Shown piece by piece: positions 8,054-16,432 of a stretch of DNA of 64,000 nucleotides. The notes under the pieces are model-generated. The model searched no databases. It worked only from the letters and a program-made list of their open reading frames with translations, and was not told the DNA's origin. The DNA is from JBOFIQ01 sp051654905. GTDB taxonomy: Bacteria > Actinomycetota > Actinomycetes > Propionibacteriales > Propionibacteriaceae. Location: positions 131,178 through 195,177 of the forward strand of contig JBOFYY010000132.1 in the NCBI GenBank assembly GCA_051654905.1, written 5' to 3'. How positions within the stretch are numbered: position 1 is the first letter of the stretch; every line of letters starts with the position of its first letter. The position numbers were made by a program, and so were the translations under genes.

Positions 8054-9397
8054 ATGAGTAGCTGGAAACAGGTGATGAATCACCCGGCGCGAGCGATTCC
8101 GCTAGCCTTTTCTGCCGCACTATGCGTTGCGACAGGTCTGCTAATGTTACCGATCTCGGCAGCAGATAGTACTAAACCAGCAGACTTACTTACCGCAGCT
8201 TTTACTGCGGTAAGCGCCACCTGTATTACCGGACTTTCCGTCGTCGATACTGCTACCTATTGGAGTACGTTCGGACAAGCGGTAATTCTTGGCATGATCC
8301 AAGTTGGTGGTTTTGGAATCATGACAGTGGCAACTTTACTTGCCGTAGCGATCACTAAACGCTGGAAACTTACTCAGTCACTCACCTTGCAAGCTGAAGG
8401 TAACGCCCAAAATATTGGTTCAGTAAAAAAGCTATTACGAACAGTCCTGATAACCATGGGAGCGCTAGAGGCTGCGATTGCGATCGCGCTGACGCTACGG
8501 TTTCACTTCGGACGTAATATGTCCTGGGGTAGCTCACTGTGGTACGGAATCTTTCACTCAGTATCAGCGTTCAATAATGCTGGGTTTGCGCTTTATAGCG
8601 ACAATCTAATGGGCGCTGCCACCGATATTTGGCTTATCGGACCGATCTGTATTGCGGTACTGGCTGGTGGGTTAGGGTTCCCGGTATTCCATGAAATTCG
8701 ACGACGCTGGCGCACTCCAAGCCGCTGGTCAGTCAACACCAAAGTTACAGTTCTGGGGCATATTAGTTTGCTTTTGTTAGGAACACTTGCCTTTGCAGTT
8801 TTTGAATGGCGTAACTTGGGGACAATCGGAACCGGCAATTTATGGGATAAATTGCTAGGTTCTTTCGCGGGGGGAGTTTTTCCTCGTACTGCAGGATTTA
8901 ATGCCATCGACTATGGACAAGCGCGCCCAGAAACATTGCTAGTCAATATGGGATTGATGTTTATTGGCGGTGGTTCTGCTGGTACTTCTGGTGGTATCAA
9001 GGTAGGAACTTTCACCCTATTAGCGTTTGTGATGTGGGCAGAAATCCGTGGCGAAAAGGACGTGGTAGTAGGGCGTCGTCGGATTCCTGAAGAAACTATT
9101 CGTCATGCCATGACCGTTGTGTTGTTAGCGCTGACAGTAGTGGCGGCAGGAACTATTGCTATCTTGTGTGTCACCGAGCTACCGCTAGAAGATGTGATGT
9201 TTGAAGTAGTTTCTGCGTTCGGAACAACTGGTTTATCTACTGGCATCACGGCGGGACTACCGCCATTTGCCAAGTTAGTGTTGATGGTATTGATGTTTAT
9301 TGGTCGCGTAGGAACTGTTACTGCTGCCAGCGCGTTAGCATTCAATAATCGACACCGTCGCTACCGTTATCCTGACGAGCGAATGCTCGTCGGCTGA
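8054..9397 (+). CDS. ktrB: Trk/Ktr-type potassium uptake membrane subunit
   Basis: 447 aa from the ATG chosen here; an in-frame TTG at 8003 would add 17 unlikely hydrophilic residues. The channel-forming subunit of a Trk/Ktr K+ transporter has four membrane-pore-membrane repeats. Selectivity-filter segments are visible at SATCITGLSVVDT, HSVSAFNNAGFALYSDNL, FPRTAGFNAIDYG and SAFGTTGLSTGITAGLP. Gly-rich GGGSAGTSGGIKVGTF matches the flexible gate region of this family. The RCK-domain regulatory subunit follows after 13 bp, as in ktrAB/trkAH operons. Cytoplasmic membrane protein; uptake is normally driven by Na+ or H+ and gated by the nucleotide-bound partner. Confidence 0.9.
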   Translation: MSSWKQVMNHPARAIPLAFSAALCVATGLLMLPISAADSTKPADLLTAAFTAVSATCITGLSVVDTATYWSTFGQAVILGMIQVGGFGIMTVATLLAVAITKRWKLTQSLTLQAEGNAQNIGSVKKLLRTVLITMGALEAAIAIALTLRFHFGRNMSWGSSLWYGIFHSVSAFNNAGFALYSDNLMGAATDIWLIGPICIAVLAGGLGFPVFHEIRRRWRTPSRWSVNTKVTVLGHISLLLLGTLAFAVFEWRNLGTIGTGNLWDKLLGSFAGGVFPRTAGFNAIDYGQARPETLLVNMGLMFIGGGSAGTSGGIKVGTFTLLAFVMWAEIRGEKDVVVGRRRIPEETIRHAMTVVLLALTVVAAGTIAILCVTELPLEDVMFEVVSAFGTTGLSTGITAGLPPFAKLVLMVLMFIGRVGTVTAASALAFNNRHRRYRYPDERMLVG

Positions 9398-9410
9398 TGC
9401 AAGGAATACT

Positions 9411-10088
9411 ATGGGACTGTTAGACCGTAAACATGCCAGCGATGCTGTCTTAGTAGTTGGGCTAGGACGTTTTGGCACTGCAGTAGCGTCTTCGCTGACT
9501 AGACAAGGTCGGCAAATCCTCGCGGTAGATATTGATCCAGCTACTGTGCAGCGATACGCCGATGAGTTTACCCACGTTGTTGTTGCTGATATGACTTTGG
9601 AAGAAGTTAGTGATCAGCTTGGGATAGCAGATTTTAGAGAAGCCGTAGTTGCCATTGGAACCGATGTAGAAGCTAGCGTTTTGACAGCAATGGCGTTAGT
9701 AAATATGGGGATTCCTGAGATTTGGGCAAAAGCTATTACTAAGCGTCACGGTGAGATCCTAGAACGTATTGGCGTCAATCATGTTCTTTACCCAGAACAG
9801 TCCATGGGGGAGCAAGTAGCGCACATGATTGTGGGCGCTATGAAAAATTACATTGAGTTTGATGATGATTTTGCTATTGCGCGGATCCGAGTTCCGCAAC
9901 AGATCATCGGAAAGCAGTTCACCCAAGCAGAAGTTCGCCAAAATTGGGGGATTACTGTTGTTGGTATCAAACGGCAAGGCCAAGATTTTCTTTATGCTCG
10001 TGACGACACCGTGGCAGAAATTGGTGACGAGTTAGTAATATCAGGGCCAACTAGTTCGGTGGAAGCTTTCGCTGCATTACCCAAATAG
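9411..10088 (+). CDS. ktrA: Potassium uptake regulatory subunit with RCK domains (KtrA/TrkA-type)
   Basis: 225 aa. An N-terminal Rossmann RCK_N domain (VLVVGLGRFGTAVASSL, acidic AVDIDPATVQ) binds NAD(H) or ATP/ADP, and a C-terminal RCK_C domain (IARIRVPQQIIGKQF to the end) follows. An AAGGA ribosome binding site precedes the ATG. It forms the cytoplasmic gating ring for the upstream channel subunit. RCK_C domains of this family are established c-di-AMP targets in other bacteria, which is notable because a c-di-AMP riboswitch occurs at 48.9 kb. Binding here is inference, not something readable from the sequence. Confidence 0.9.
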   Translation: MGLLDRKHASDAVLVVGLGRFGTAVASSLTRQGRQILAVDIDPATVQRYADEFTHVVVADMTLEEVSDQLGIADFREAVVAIGTDVEASVLTAMALVNMGIPEIWAKAITKRHGEILERIGVNHVLYPEQSMGEQVAHMIVGAMKNYIEFDDDFAIARIRVPQQIIGKQFTQAEVRQNWGITVVGIKRQGQDFLYARDDTVAEIGDELVISGPTSSVEAFAALPK

Positions 10089-10093
10089 TGTGA

Positions 10094-10131
10094 TGGCTGC
10101 TTTCATTGCAGCTAAGCAACGAAAGCAGCCA
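10094..10131. terminator. Bidirectional hairpin between ktrA and pdxT
   Basis: Perfect 11-bp inverted repeat TGGCTGCTTTC...GAAAGCAGCCA with a 16-nt loop, in the gap between convergent genes. No long T-run on either side, so efficiency is uncertain. Confidence 0.7.
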
Positions 10132-10156
10132 CTATTAACTAGCTGAATATTCAGAT

Positions 10157-10735
10157 CTACCGGCACATATCAACAAAATATGCGTGAACTCGCGCATCAT
10201 TAGTTACTTCAGGATGGAAACTTGTTGCTAACAATTTTCCTTGCTGGACTGCGACGATAGCTCCATCAGCTCGGGTAGCTAATACCGATACACCTGTTCC
10301 AACCTGTTCCACGCGAGGAGCGCGAATAAAGACAGCGTGTAACGGATCTGTGCCAAAAGCAGGAGCAGTAAGCCATTCTTCAGCTGAATCTACTTGGCGG
10401 CCAAAGGCATTACGACGTACGCTCACGTCTAAGCCTCCTAGCGTCGGTTGATCGCCAGCTTCAATGAGACGATCAGCCAACATAATCATTCCGGCGCAAG
10501 ATCCATAGACGGGTAAACCACTGCGAATTAAATCTTGTAGCGGTTCCCACATATCGAAAATGTGAGCAAGTTTATACATGGTGGTTGATTCCCCACCCGG
10601 GATGACTAAACCGTCAAGTTTGGCTAACTCGCTGGGGCGACGTACCGCAACAGTGTCGGCGCCACAAGACTGTAGCGCCGACACATGTTCACGAACATCG
10701 CCTTGTAGGGCAAGAACGCCGATTCGAATGCTCAC
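10157..10735 (-). CDS. pdxT: Pyridoxal 5'-phosphate synthase glutaminase subunit PdxT
   Basis: 192 aa class-I glutaminase that hydrolyses glutamine and passes ammonia to PdxS for PLP synthesis. IGVLALQGDVREH opens the protein, PGGESTTM forms the oxyanion region, the nucleophile is Cys80 in GSCAGM, and the His/Glu of the triad are in SFHPEVT. The GTG start overlaps the pdxS stop codon (GTGA), indicating translational coupling and a stoichiometric complex. Cytoplasmic. Confidence 0.95.
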   Translation of the reverse strand: MSIRIGVLALQGDVREHVSALQSCGADTVAVRRPSELAKLDGLVIPGGESTTMYKLAHIFDMWEPLQDLIRSGLPVYGSCAGMIMLADRLIEAGDQPTLGGLDVSVRRNAFGRQVDSAEEWLTAPAFGTDPLHAVFIRAPRVEQVGTGVSVLATRADGAIVAVQQGKLLATSFHPEVTNDARVHAYFVDMCR

Positions 10736-11640
10736 CAGCCACGCTCTGCGAGACGGTGCGGCACTGGGATATCAGTGACGTTAATTCCAACCATTGCTTC
10801 GCCTAGACCACGAGAAACGTCGGCTACTACCGCAGGATCGTCGAAGAAAGTAGTGGCTTTTACGATGGCCTTAGCGCGCTGTTCTGGATTGCCAGACTTG
10901 AAGATACCCGAGCCTACGAAAACACCTTCAGCGCCTAGCTGCATCATCATTGCGGCATCGGCGGGAGTAGCAATACCGCCAGCAGTAAACATAACAACTG
11001 GAAGTTTGCCAGTTTCAGCAACTTCTTTTACGAGTTCGTACGGGGCAGCCATTTCCTTGGCGGCAACGTAGAGTTCGTCAGGTGCCATGGAGCGCAGACG
11101 GTTGATCTCGGCGCGGATGGTACGCATATGAGTGACAGCATTAGAAACATCGCCGGTACCGGCTTCGCCCTTGGAGCGGATCATCGCCGCACCTTCATTA
11201 ATACGACGTAGTGCCTCACCTAGACAGGTAGCGCCACAGACGAAGGGAACAGTGAACTTCCACTTATCAATATGGTTAGAGTAATCAGCGGGGGAAAGAA
11301 CCTCGGACTCGTCGATGTAATCAACGCCGAGTGACTGAAGAATCTGAGCTTCAGCAAAATGTCCGATACGAGCCTTCGCCATGACTGGGATAGAAACAGC
11401 GGCGATAATGCCGTCGATCATATCGGGATCAGACATGCGGGAAACTCCGCCTTGGGCGCGAATATCGGCAGGTACTCGCTCTAACGCCATTACGGCGACA
11501 GCGCCAGCATCCTCTGCGATCTTGGCTTGTTCGGGGGTAACAACGTCCATGATGACGCCACCCTTGAGCATTTCAGCCATACCGCGCTTAACACGATCGG
11601 TGCCAACAATTGGCTCAGTGGTGAGTGTGGACTCTGACAT
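10732..11640 (-). CDS. pdxS: Pyridoxal 5'-phosphate synthase lyase subunit PdxS
   Basis: 302 aa from the ATG at 11640, chosen because AGGAGG lies 6 nt upstream; a longer frame begins 11 codons earlier without support. PdxS condenses ribose 5-phosphate, glyceraldehyde 3-phosphate and ammonia into PLP. Key segments are GGVIMDVVTPEQA (catalytic Asp), PVMAKARIGHFAEA (imine-forming Lys) and CGATCLGEALRRINEGA followed by KGEAGTGDV (phosphate site and second Lys). It forms the dodecameric core on which PdxT docks and is the first gene of a two-gene pdxST operon. Confidence 0.97.
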   Translation of the reverse strand: MSESTLTTEPIVGTDRVKRGMAEMLKGGVIMDVVTPEQAKIAEDAGAVAVMALERVPADIRAQGGVSRMSDPDMIDGIIAAVSIPVMAKARIGHFAEAQILQSLGVDYIDESEVLSPADYSNHIDKWKFTVPFVCGATCLGEALRRINEGAAMIRSKGEAGTGDVSNAVTHMRTIRAEINRLRSMAPDELYVAAKEMAAPYELVKEVAETGKLPVVMFTAGGIATPADAAMMMQLGAEGVFVGSGIFKSGNPEQRAKAIVKATTFFDDPAVVADVSRGLGEAMVGINVTDIPVPHRLAERGW

Positions 11641-11749
11641 GGGACGCCTCCTCTGAGGTGGACTAAACGACACAGGTACTCTATTGCGCCAGCTTTACGA
11701 CTGCGACAGGGGGGTAGCAATCGCGGTACGCGTAAGGAAACAGGGATGC

Positions 11750-13012
11750 TTATTGGGTGGTTAGCGACTGTCCACGAAAGCGTAGATCGATAAGAAAAAG
11801 TGCCACAGTTCCTACGACCATAAAACCTAGTGACCATAAAGCTAGATTTAAGATGGAGGTGGTTGCTAATGGTGAAATAATGCCAGCTAAAGCGGCATTG
11901 AATAGGAGTTGTTCGAAACTCTGTACGCTGGCTGCAGAACCGCGATGTGCCGGGAACATATCAAGCATTGCGATGCTGAGAATAGGAAACGCTACCTGTG
12001 CTCCAAATGAGATTCCCATCGGAGCAAAAACTACCCATGGCAGCCGGCCACTTGTTGCTGGGAGTAGTGCTAACAGTACGTTTAGGGCTCCAGTGGTCAA
12101 AGCTATAGCTAGTCCAGTCTTAACTAAAGTCCGACCACTGATGCGAGCCGCGTACCGCTGTTGTATAAGTGAACCGCCCAAGATACCTAGGATGAGCGGA
12201 ATGAAAAATACCCAAAAGTCTTGTTCGCCAAGCCCTAAGAGATCTCGGACTAACACAGGTGCCGAAGAGATATATAGGAATTGCCCGGCGAAGGTAAAAA
12301 TCATTGCAAATGCAATCCCTTGGAAGCGGATATTCCGCGCTACATGAAATAGCCCTTTGACTAAAGTTCTGACTTTCAGAGGTTGGCGTGCAGCGATTGG
12401 GTGAGATTCGGGTAATGTGAGCGCAACTAAGATTGCTACTAAAGCTCCCCAGAGACCTAGAAACCAGAAAATTAGATTCCATGGGCCAGCCAGCAGTAAG
12501 AGCCCACCGATGATTGGTGCGATAGCTGGAGCGACAGAAAATATCATCGAGACCATGCCCATTTGGCGTTGGGCTTCTGCGCCTACGAATAAGTCCCGGA
12601 TGACTGCCCGTCCAATAATCATGCCAGCGCCAGCGGTAGCTCCTTGACAGGCGCGAAAAATAAGCATTATCGGAAGTGACGGAGAAAAGGCTGCTGCGAC
12701 AGAAGCGAGTGCATAGAGAAGCGCTCCAGCAACAACAACAGGTTTACGTCCGATAGCATCCGAGAGTGGACCGTGGAAGATACTGGCAACAGCAAAAGCT
12801 AATAGATAGACGCTGATTAGGCTTTGCATGGCAGCGTTATCGACGCCGAATTGCGTCCCCATAGCTTTGAATGCCGGGAAAACCGTATCCATAGAGAATG
12901 GGCCGAAGATGCTCATAGCAGCCAGTGTTAAGGCTAGCGTGAGCGAAGCCTTTTCATAGTTGCGATCTTTTATACGGATACGAGGTTCACTCAGGTTATT
13001 CATCACTGTCAT
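11750..13012 (-). CDS. Bcr/CflA-family MFS drug exporter
   Basis: 420 aa with about 12 membrane helices. The family is indicated by FGPFSMDTVFPAFKAMGTQF in helix 1, the motif-A region HGPLSDAIGRKPVVVAGALL, and FRACQGATAGAGMIIGRAVI in helices 4-5. Bcr/CflA transporters export sulfonamides, bicyclomycin, chloramphenicol or amino acids by proton antiport; the substrate here cannot be read from sequence. Start is MTVMNN, with a second ATG three codons in. It stands in the same orientation as the downstream pdxST genes, 109 bp apart, but pdxS has its own ribosome binding site and probably its own promoter. Confidence 0.88.
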   Translation of the reverse strand: MTVMNNLSEPRIRIKDRNYEKASLTLALTLAAMSIFGPFSMDTVFPAFKAMGTQFGVDNAAMQSLISVYLLAFAVASIFHGPLSDAIGRKPVVVAGALLYALASVAAAFSPSLPIMLIFRACQGATAGAGMIIGRAVIRDLFVGAEAQRQMGMVSMIFSVAPAIAPIIGGLLLLAGPWNLIFWFLGLWGALVAILVALTLPESHPIAARQPLKVRTLVKGLFHVARNIRFQGIAFAMIFTFAGQFLYISSAPVLVRDLLGLGEQDFWVFFIPLILGILGGSLIQQRYAARISGRTLVKTGLAIALTTGALNVLLALLPATSGRLPWVVFAPMGISFGAQVAFPILSIAMLDMFPAHRGSAASVQSFEQLLFNAALAGIISPLATTSILNLALWSLGFMVVGTVALFLIDLRFRGQSLTTQ

Positions 13013-13026
13013 CTTCTCACGAAAAA

Positions 13027-13065
13027 TGTGGTGGTTATCGCGACTAGATCACGATAACCACCACA
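13027..13065 (-). terminator. Rho-independent terminator downstream of lppM
   Basis: Perfect 14-bp stem TGTGGTGGTTATCG/CGATAACCACCACA with an 11-nt loop, followed on the reverse strand by a run of five T. It ends the LppM transcript before the MFS gene. Confidence 0.85.
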
Positions 13066-13128
13066 AGTATTTTAGCTAATGAAATTTTTGATGCTGGCTA
13101 TAGCAGTTTAATAGCCAGTCAGCGGTAC

Positions 13129-14034
13129 TTAGCTTTGTGGCTGTCCTGGGTACTGTGGGTTTTGTCCCGGCTGAGGAAGCGGAGGTTGCTGCGGTGAATT
13201 GACTACAGGCTGTCCAGGTTGTTGTGGGAACTCTTGGGGCTGTCCTTGTGGTAGATAGGTGGGCTGGACAGGCTGCTGTTGGAACCCTTGGGCTTGTCCT
13301 TGTGGCATGTACTGGGTTTGTCCGGACTGTGGAAATCCTTGCATTTGCTGTGCAGCTGCAGCGTTCTTCTTGTGATTCTTGAGGAACCACAGCACACCGC
13401 CAATTATGGCAGCACCTATTAGTGCACCAAGTACGATCTTGGGTAAATAAGAACTAGCAACACTAGCTGCGCTAGCAGTATCTTCTGCGGTAGCTGTTAG
13501 GCCTTCAGAGCTGAAGGCCTCGTCGGCATTATTCCAAGTAACAGTAGTACCGCTCACCTTGCTAGAACCGCTATGAGTTAAGACTTTTCCGGGAAACTTG
13601 ATAGAAAAGCTAAAATCGGAAAAGACCTGTGAAGCAGATTTTCCATTAAAACTGTTAGTAGCTGATGATCCATCAAATTTGAAAATCCAGATATTTCCTT
13701 CATGTTTAAGTGATATGTTTTTATTGGAAACTTCGGATATGGGAACATCTCCTGAAATGCGACATCCGATGAAGTCGCCTTCGTCGTAGGACTTAAGTGT
13801 AATGTTCTTATCCTTAGGGAATGACGACTTAAATACTTTGCTATCACACATGGATGTCTCATTGATATAGCCACTGCTTTTAGCTGTTTTAGCTACTTTC
13901 TTCTCTATGCCAATATCAATAGAGATACCAGCAGTCTCGTTAGACTTGATCTCAATATCGGTGGTCATGCGCATGCAACCCGATAGTAGTAACACTATCG
14001 GTAGCAGTATCAGTGCTGTAATCCGTCGTCTCAT
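13129..14034 (-). CDS. LppM-like lipoprotein with a Pro/Gln-rich C-terminal tail
   Basis: 301 aa. Signal peptide with lipobox LLSGC (lipidated Cys19) is followed by MRMTTDIEIKSNETAGISID, as in the LppM domain (M. tuberculosis Rv2171), to about residue 190. A membrane helix (YLPKIVLGALIGAAIIGGV, ~196-217) leads to a Lys-rich stop-transfer segment. The last ~75 residues are Pro/Gln/Gly-rich with imperfect repeats (YMPQGQAQGFQQQP, YLPQGQPQEFPQQP). The inferred topology is a lipid anchor plus transmembrane helix, with the domain outside and the tail inside. LppM is linked to cell-envelope lipoglycan function and macrophage interaction in mycobacteria. Its function here is by analogy only. Confidence 0.8.
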   Translation of the reverse strand: MRRRITALILLPIVLLLSGCMRMTTDIEIKSNETAGISIDIGIEKKVAKTAKSSGYINETSMCDSKVFKSSFPKDKNITLKSYDEGDFIGCRISGDVPISEVSNKNISLKHEGNIWIFKFDGSSATNSFNGKSASQVFSDFSFSIKFPGKVLTHSGSSKVSGTTVTWNNADEAFSSEGLTATAEDTASAASVASSYLPKIVLGALIGAAIIGGVLWFLKNHKKNAAAAQQMQGFPQSGQTQYMPQGQAQGFQQQPVQPTYLPQGQPQEFPQQPGQPVVNSPQQPPLPQPGQNPQYPGQPQS

Positions 14035-14130
14035 AGCTAAACTCTATCTTGTTTAAGGTGCATCAGTAATGGTTTTTGCTTCATAAAATCAAAATACATA
14101 AGCAAATATAAAAAGTGGGATACAAGGTAA

Positions 14131-14172
14131 GACAGGGCTGGGGTCACTACTAAAAGTGGCTCCAGCCCTGTC
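14131..14172 (-). terminator. Hairpin downstream of glnA
   Basis: 11-bp stem GACAGGGCTGG/CCAGCCCTGTC with a 20-nt loop that itself can pair, located 13 bp past the glnA stop. Only a weak T-run follows. Confidence 0.65.
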
Positions 14173-14184
14173 AAAATCAGCTGC

Positions 14185-15606
14185 TTAAATATCGTAGTAA
14201 AGATCAAATTCATATGGGTGTGGACGCTGGCGAATAGCGTCAATATCTTCACGTTTCATTGAAATCCATGTCTCAATGAGATCGGGAGTGAAAACATCGC
14301 CAGCAAGTAAGAACTCATGATCTGCTTCGAGTGCATCAAGAACTGCATCTAACGAAGCTGGAACTTGATTAACCTCAGCATGCTCATCTGGAGGCAGCTC
14401 GTAGAGATCCTTATCGATAGGGGCAGGTGGCTCAATACGGTTTTGAATACCGTCAAGACCTGCCAACAAAATAGCGGCAAAAGCAAGATAAGGATTCGCA
14501 GAAGGATCAGGGCAGCGGAACTCGATTCGCTTAGCCTTGGGATTAGAGCCAGTTAGCGGAATACGGATACAAGCTGAACGGTTACGAGCCGAGTAAACCA
14601 AATTAACTGGGGCTTCAAAACCAGGTACCAGGCGATGGAAAGAGTTAACGCTGGGGTTAGTGAAAGCTAGCAGTGCCGGAGCGTGCTCCAAGATGCCACC
14701 GATATACCAGCGAGCAGTATCAGAGAGCTGACCGTAACCGTTCTCGTCGAAGAAGAGCGGCTTGCCGTCGTTCCATAGTGAGGAATGGACGTGCATGCCA
14801 GAGCCGTTATCTCCGAAAATGGGTTTCGGCATGAAAGTAGCGGTTTTACCGTTCTGCCACGCAATGTTCTTAACTAGATATTTGAAGAGCATGACTTTAT
14901 CGGCGCTGGCAACCATAGTGTCGAAACGCCAGTTAATCTCAGCCTGGCCGCCAGTGCCAACCTCAGCATGGGCGCGCTCAGTTTCCATACCTAGCTCGTC
15001 CATAGCAGTTACGATTTGGTCGCGCAGATCACAAAAATGATCGGTGGGGGCTACTGGGAAATATCCGCCCTTGTATTTGACCTTATAGCCGCGGTTTCCG
15101 CCCTCTTCTGCGCGTCCGGTATTCCAAGCGCCAGCTTCAGAATCAATCTGGTAGAACGCGCCGTTGGCTGTCGTATCGAAGCGAATATCGTCGAAAACAT
15201 AGAACTCTGCTTCAGGGGCAAAAAATGCGGTATCACCAATACCAGTTGATTTTAGATAAGCCTCAGCTTTTTTCGCGATATTGCGAGGACAGCGAGAATA
15301 AGGCTCTTTCGTAATGGGATCAATAACCGAGAAGTTTACGACCAGCGTCTTAGCTTTACGGAATGGATCAATGAAAGCTGTGGCAGGATCTGGAAGTAGC
15401 GCCATATCTGATTCATGGATCTTCTGGAAGCCGCGGATGGAACTGCCGTCGAAGGCGAGTCCATCGGTGAAAACTTCGGGGCCAAAGGCTTTGGCGGGGA
15501 CAGTGAAGTGTTGCATTACGCCGACAAGATCACAGAAACGAACATCGACCATCTCGATATCGTTTTTGGTCAGATAGGTCAGCAGTTCCTCGGAAGATGT
15601 GAACAC
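14185..15606 (-). CDS. glnA: Glutamine synthetase, type I (GlnA1)
   Basis: 473 aa from the GTG at 15606, preceded by AAGGAG at 15612-15617; a longer frame to 15663 lacks a start signal. It makes glutamine from glutamate, ammonia and ATP as a cytoplasmic dodecamer. Conserved segments include FDGSSIRGFQKIHESDM, PEAEFYVFDDIRFD, HAEVGTGGQAEINWRFD, NGSGMHVHSSLW and NRSACIRIP. The adenylylation tyrosine is Tyr402 in KDLYELPP, making the protein a substrate for GlnE. The gene order glnA-DUF4191-lipA matches M. tuberculosis Rv2220-Rv2219-Rv2218, with ABC-F and the 16-17 kb island inserted. A two-site GlnR-type operator lies directly upstream. Confidence 0.97.
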   Translation of the reverse strand: MFTSSEELLTYLTKNDIEMVDVRFCDLVGVMQHFTVPAKAFGPEVFTDGLAFDGSSIRGFQKIHESDMALLPDPATAFIDPFRKAKTLVVNFSVIDPITKEPYSRCPRNIAKKAEAYLKSTGIGDTAFFAPEAEFYVFDDIRFDTTANGAFYQIDSEAGAWNTGRAEEGGNRGYKVKYKGGYFPVAPTDHFCDLRDQIVTAMDELGMETERAHAEVGTGGQAEINWRFDTMVASADKVMLFKYLVKNIAWQNGKTATFMPKPIFGDNGSGMHVHSSLWNDGKPLFFDENGYGQLSDTARWYIGGILEHAPALLAFTNPSVNSFHRLVPGFEAPVNLVYSARNRSACIRIPLTGSNPKAKRIEFRCPDPSANPYLAFAAILLAGLDGIQNRIEPPAPIDKDLYELPPDEHAEVNQVPASLDAVLDALEADHEFLLAGDVFTPDLIETWISMKREDIDAIRQRPHPYEFDLYYDI

Positions 15607-15645
15607 AGGGGCTCCTTTCGTCGATATCGACTTTAGCGCTCTCTC

Positions 15646-15683
15646 ATTGCGCCAATGTTGCATCTATGTTTCAGGCAGGTAAC
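15646..15683 (-). promoter_or_regulatory. GlnR-type operator upstream of glnA
   Basis: On the reverse strand the sequence is GTTAC-N6-GAAAC-N6-GCAAC-N6-GCAAT. The first half fits the published actinobacterial GlnR consensus (gTnAC-n6-GaAAC) exactly. The second half is degenerate but keeps the 11-bp phasing. It ends 40 bp before the glnA GTG. I saw no AmtR-type palindrome. Assignment is by pattern, so binding is inferred. Confidence 0.65.
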
Positions 15684-15709
15684 AGTATTTTTACTTAAGC
15701 AACAAAATG

Positions 15710-15740
15710 GCCCCCTGTCGTGACGTACGCGACAGGGGGC
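15710..15740 (-). terminator. Strong terminator upstream of the glnA operator
   Basis: Perfect 11-bp GC-rich stem (CGACAGGGGGC and its complement) with a 9-nt loop, followed on the reverse strand by ATTTTG. No annotated reverse-strand gene lies close upstream, so it appears to end a short transcript. Confidence 0.8.
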
Positions 15741-15825
15741 TCAACTTTTGGTGTCTCCTTGTGGCGAACAAGGATCATCATTGTTCTCTTGAGGTGCTTA
15801 GGTGCGCTCTGTAGAGTGCTCCGGC
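15710..15825 (-). ncRNA. Candidate short terminated transcript (small RNA or tiny leader)
   Basis: This and its promoter are what I see in the otherwise gene-free 15.6-16.1 kb gap. TTGCGT, a 17-nt spacer and TAGCCT at 15861-15833 predict a start near 15825, and the strong terminator ends about 115 nt later. In between are two further hairpins, one with stem CCTTGT/ACAAGG. A 28-codon frame starting ATGATGATC runs through the terminator stem (MMILVRHKETPK, then VEPPVAYVTTGGHFVA), with only a weak ribosome binding site. No known RNA family is recognised. It could be a regulatory RNA, an attenuated leader or noise. Confidence 0.35.
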
Positions 15826-15832
15826 AGAACTA

Positions 15833-15861
15833 AGGCTACCCCTACTTGCTTTAATACGCAA
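15833..15861 (-). promoter_or_regulatory. Promoter of the candidate short transcript
   Basis: -35 TTGCGT (15861-15856), 17-nt spacer, -10 TAGCCT (15838-15833). The -10 matches the TANNNT boxes used by many genes in this window. Confidence 0.4.
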
Positions 15862-16127
15862 CACTTACGTTGCGAAAAATATTTATGAATGTTGCTAACT
15901 GCTAAAAGAACCTTGTAGATAAGTCTTTGATCGGCTGAGATGGTTGTGAGAGCTGGGCGGCTGTGGTCAGTGAGGGAGAAAGATGCACTATTTACCCCAA
16001 AAATCTGCCTCAGATTGCCAAGGATTCTGATTAGTGTGTTAATTGGGGCTATTTTGCGATCTTCGGCATATTCATGCAGAAAATTTCGCTTGCCTAGTCT
16101 CCTCGTACGGGGCAGTGTGGGTTTTGC

Positions 16128-16283
16128 TCATTTGGGGTTACGAGTTGAGTAGTATCTAGGTAGCAGTATCAATACAAGAGCTGCTGTTATGAGAATGGAA
16201 CCTAATGCGCGCTTATAGAAAAGGAGGGTAAGCACCGCTCCAGATATTCCTAGAATCAATGCAATAAGTTTTACCCATTTCAT
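16128..16283 (-). CDS. Tiny two-helix membrane protein, copy 1 (possible immunity protein)
   Basis: 51 aa: MKWVKLIALILGISGAVLTL, then LFYKRALGSILITAALVLIL, then LPRYYSTRNPK. Two hydrophobic helices are separated by a short basic loop (YKRALGS). It is a clear paralogue of the 56-aa product at 16433-16603, sharing M-K-aromatic-x-K-L, R-x-L-G-x-I-L and YY near the end. Conservation at protein level with diverged DNA supports real coding. The ribosome binding site is weak. A fragment resembling the 3' end of the neighbouring ABC-F gene lies just upstream. Size and topology resemble bacteriocin immunity proteins, but no family is recognised and that role is inference. Confidence 0.55.
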   Translation of the reverse strand: MKWVKLIALILGISGAVLTLLFYKRALGSILITAALVLILLPRYYSTRNPK

Positions 16284-16310
16284 GAGTTGTACTACTTTGT
16301 ATTTCTCTGC

Positions 16311-16347
16311 AGCTCGGTAAGTTCTGTCAGTTCAATCCATTTGCTTT
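16311..16347 (-). repeat. Duplicated 3'-end fragment of the adjacent ABC-F gene
   Basis: 37 bp matching 17348-17384 at 34 positions. On the reverse strand it would encode KWIELTELTEL against EWIELAELTEL at the C-terminus of the ABC-F protein. The two copies bracket the secreted-protein gene and membrane-protein copy 2, as expected if a segment starting in the ABC-F tail was tandemly duplicated and then eroded. Confidence 0.75.
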
Positions 16348-16432
16348 TCGGTACTGGAACTAGGAATGATTTTAGATCACGGAAGATCGATACTTTGGTT
16401 AAAGTATCTCATATTCTATTATGCAATTATTG

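Noticed and set aside
15940..16152. Forward-strand 70-codon frame upstream of the island
   Set aside because: No start signal and no recognisable features, and it overlaps the end of the better-supported 51-aa reverse-strand gene.
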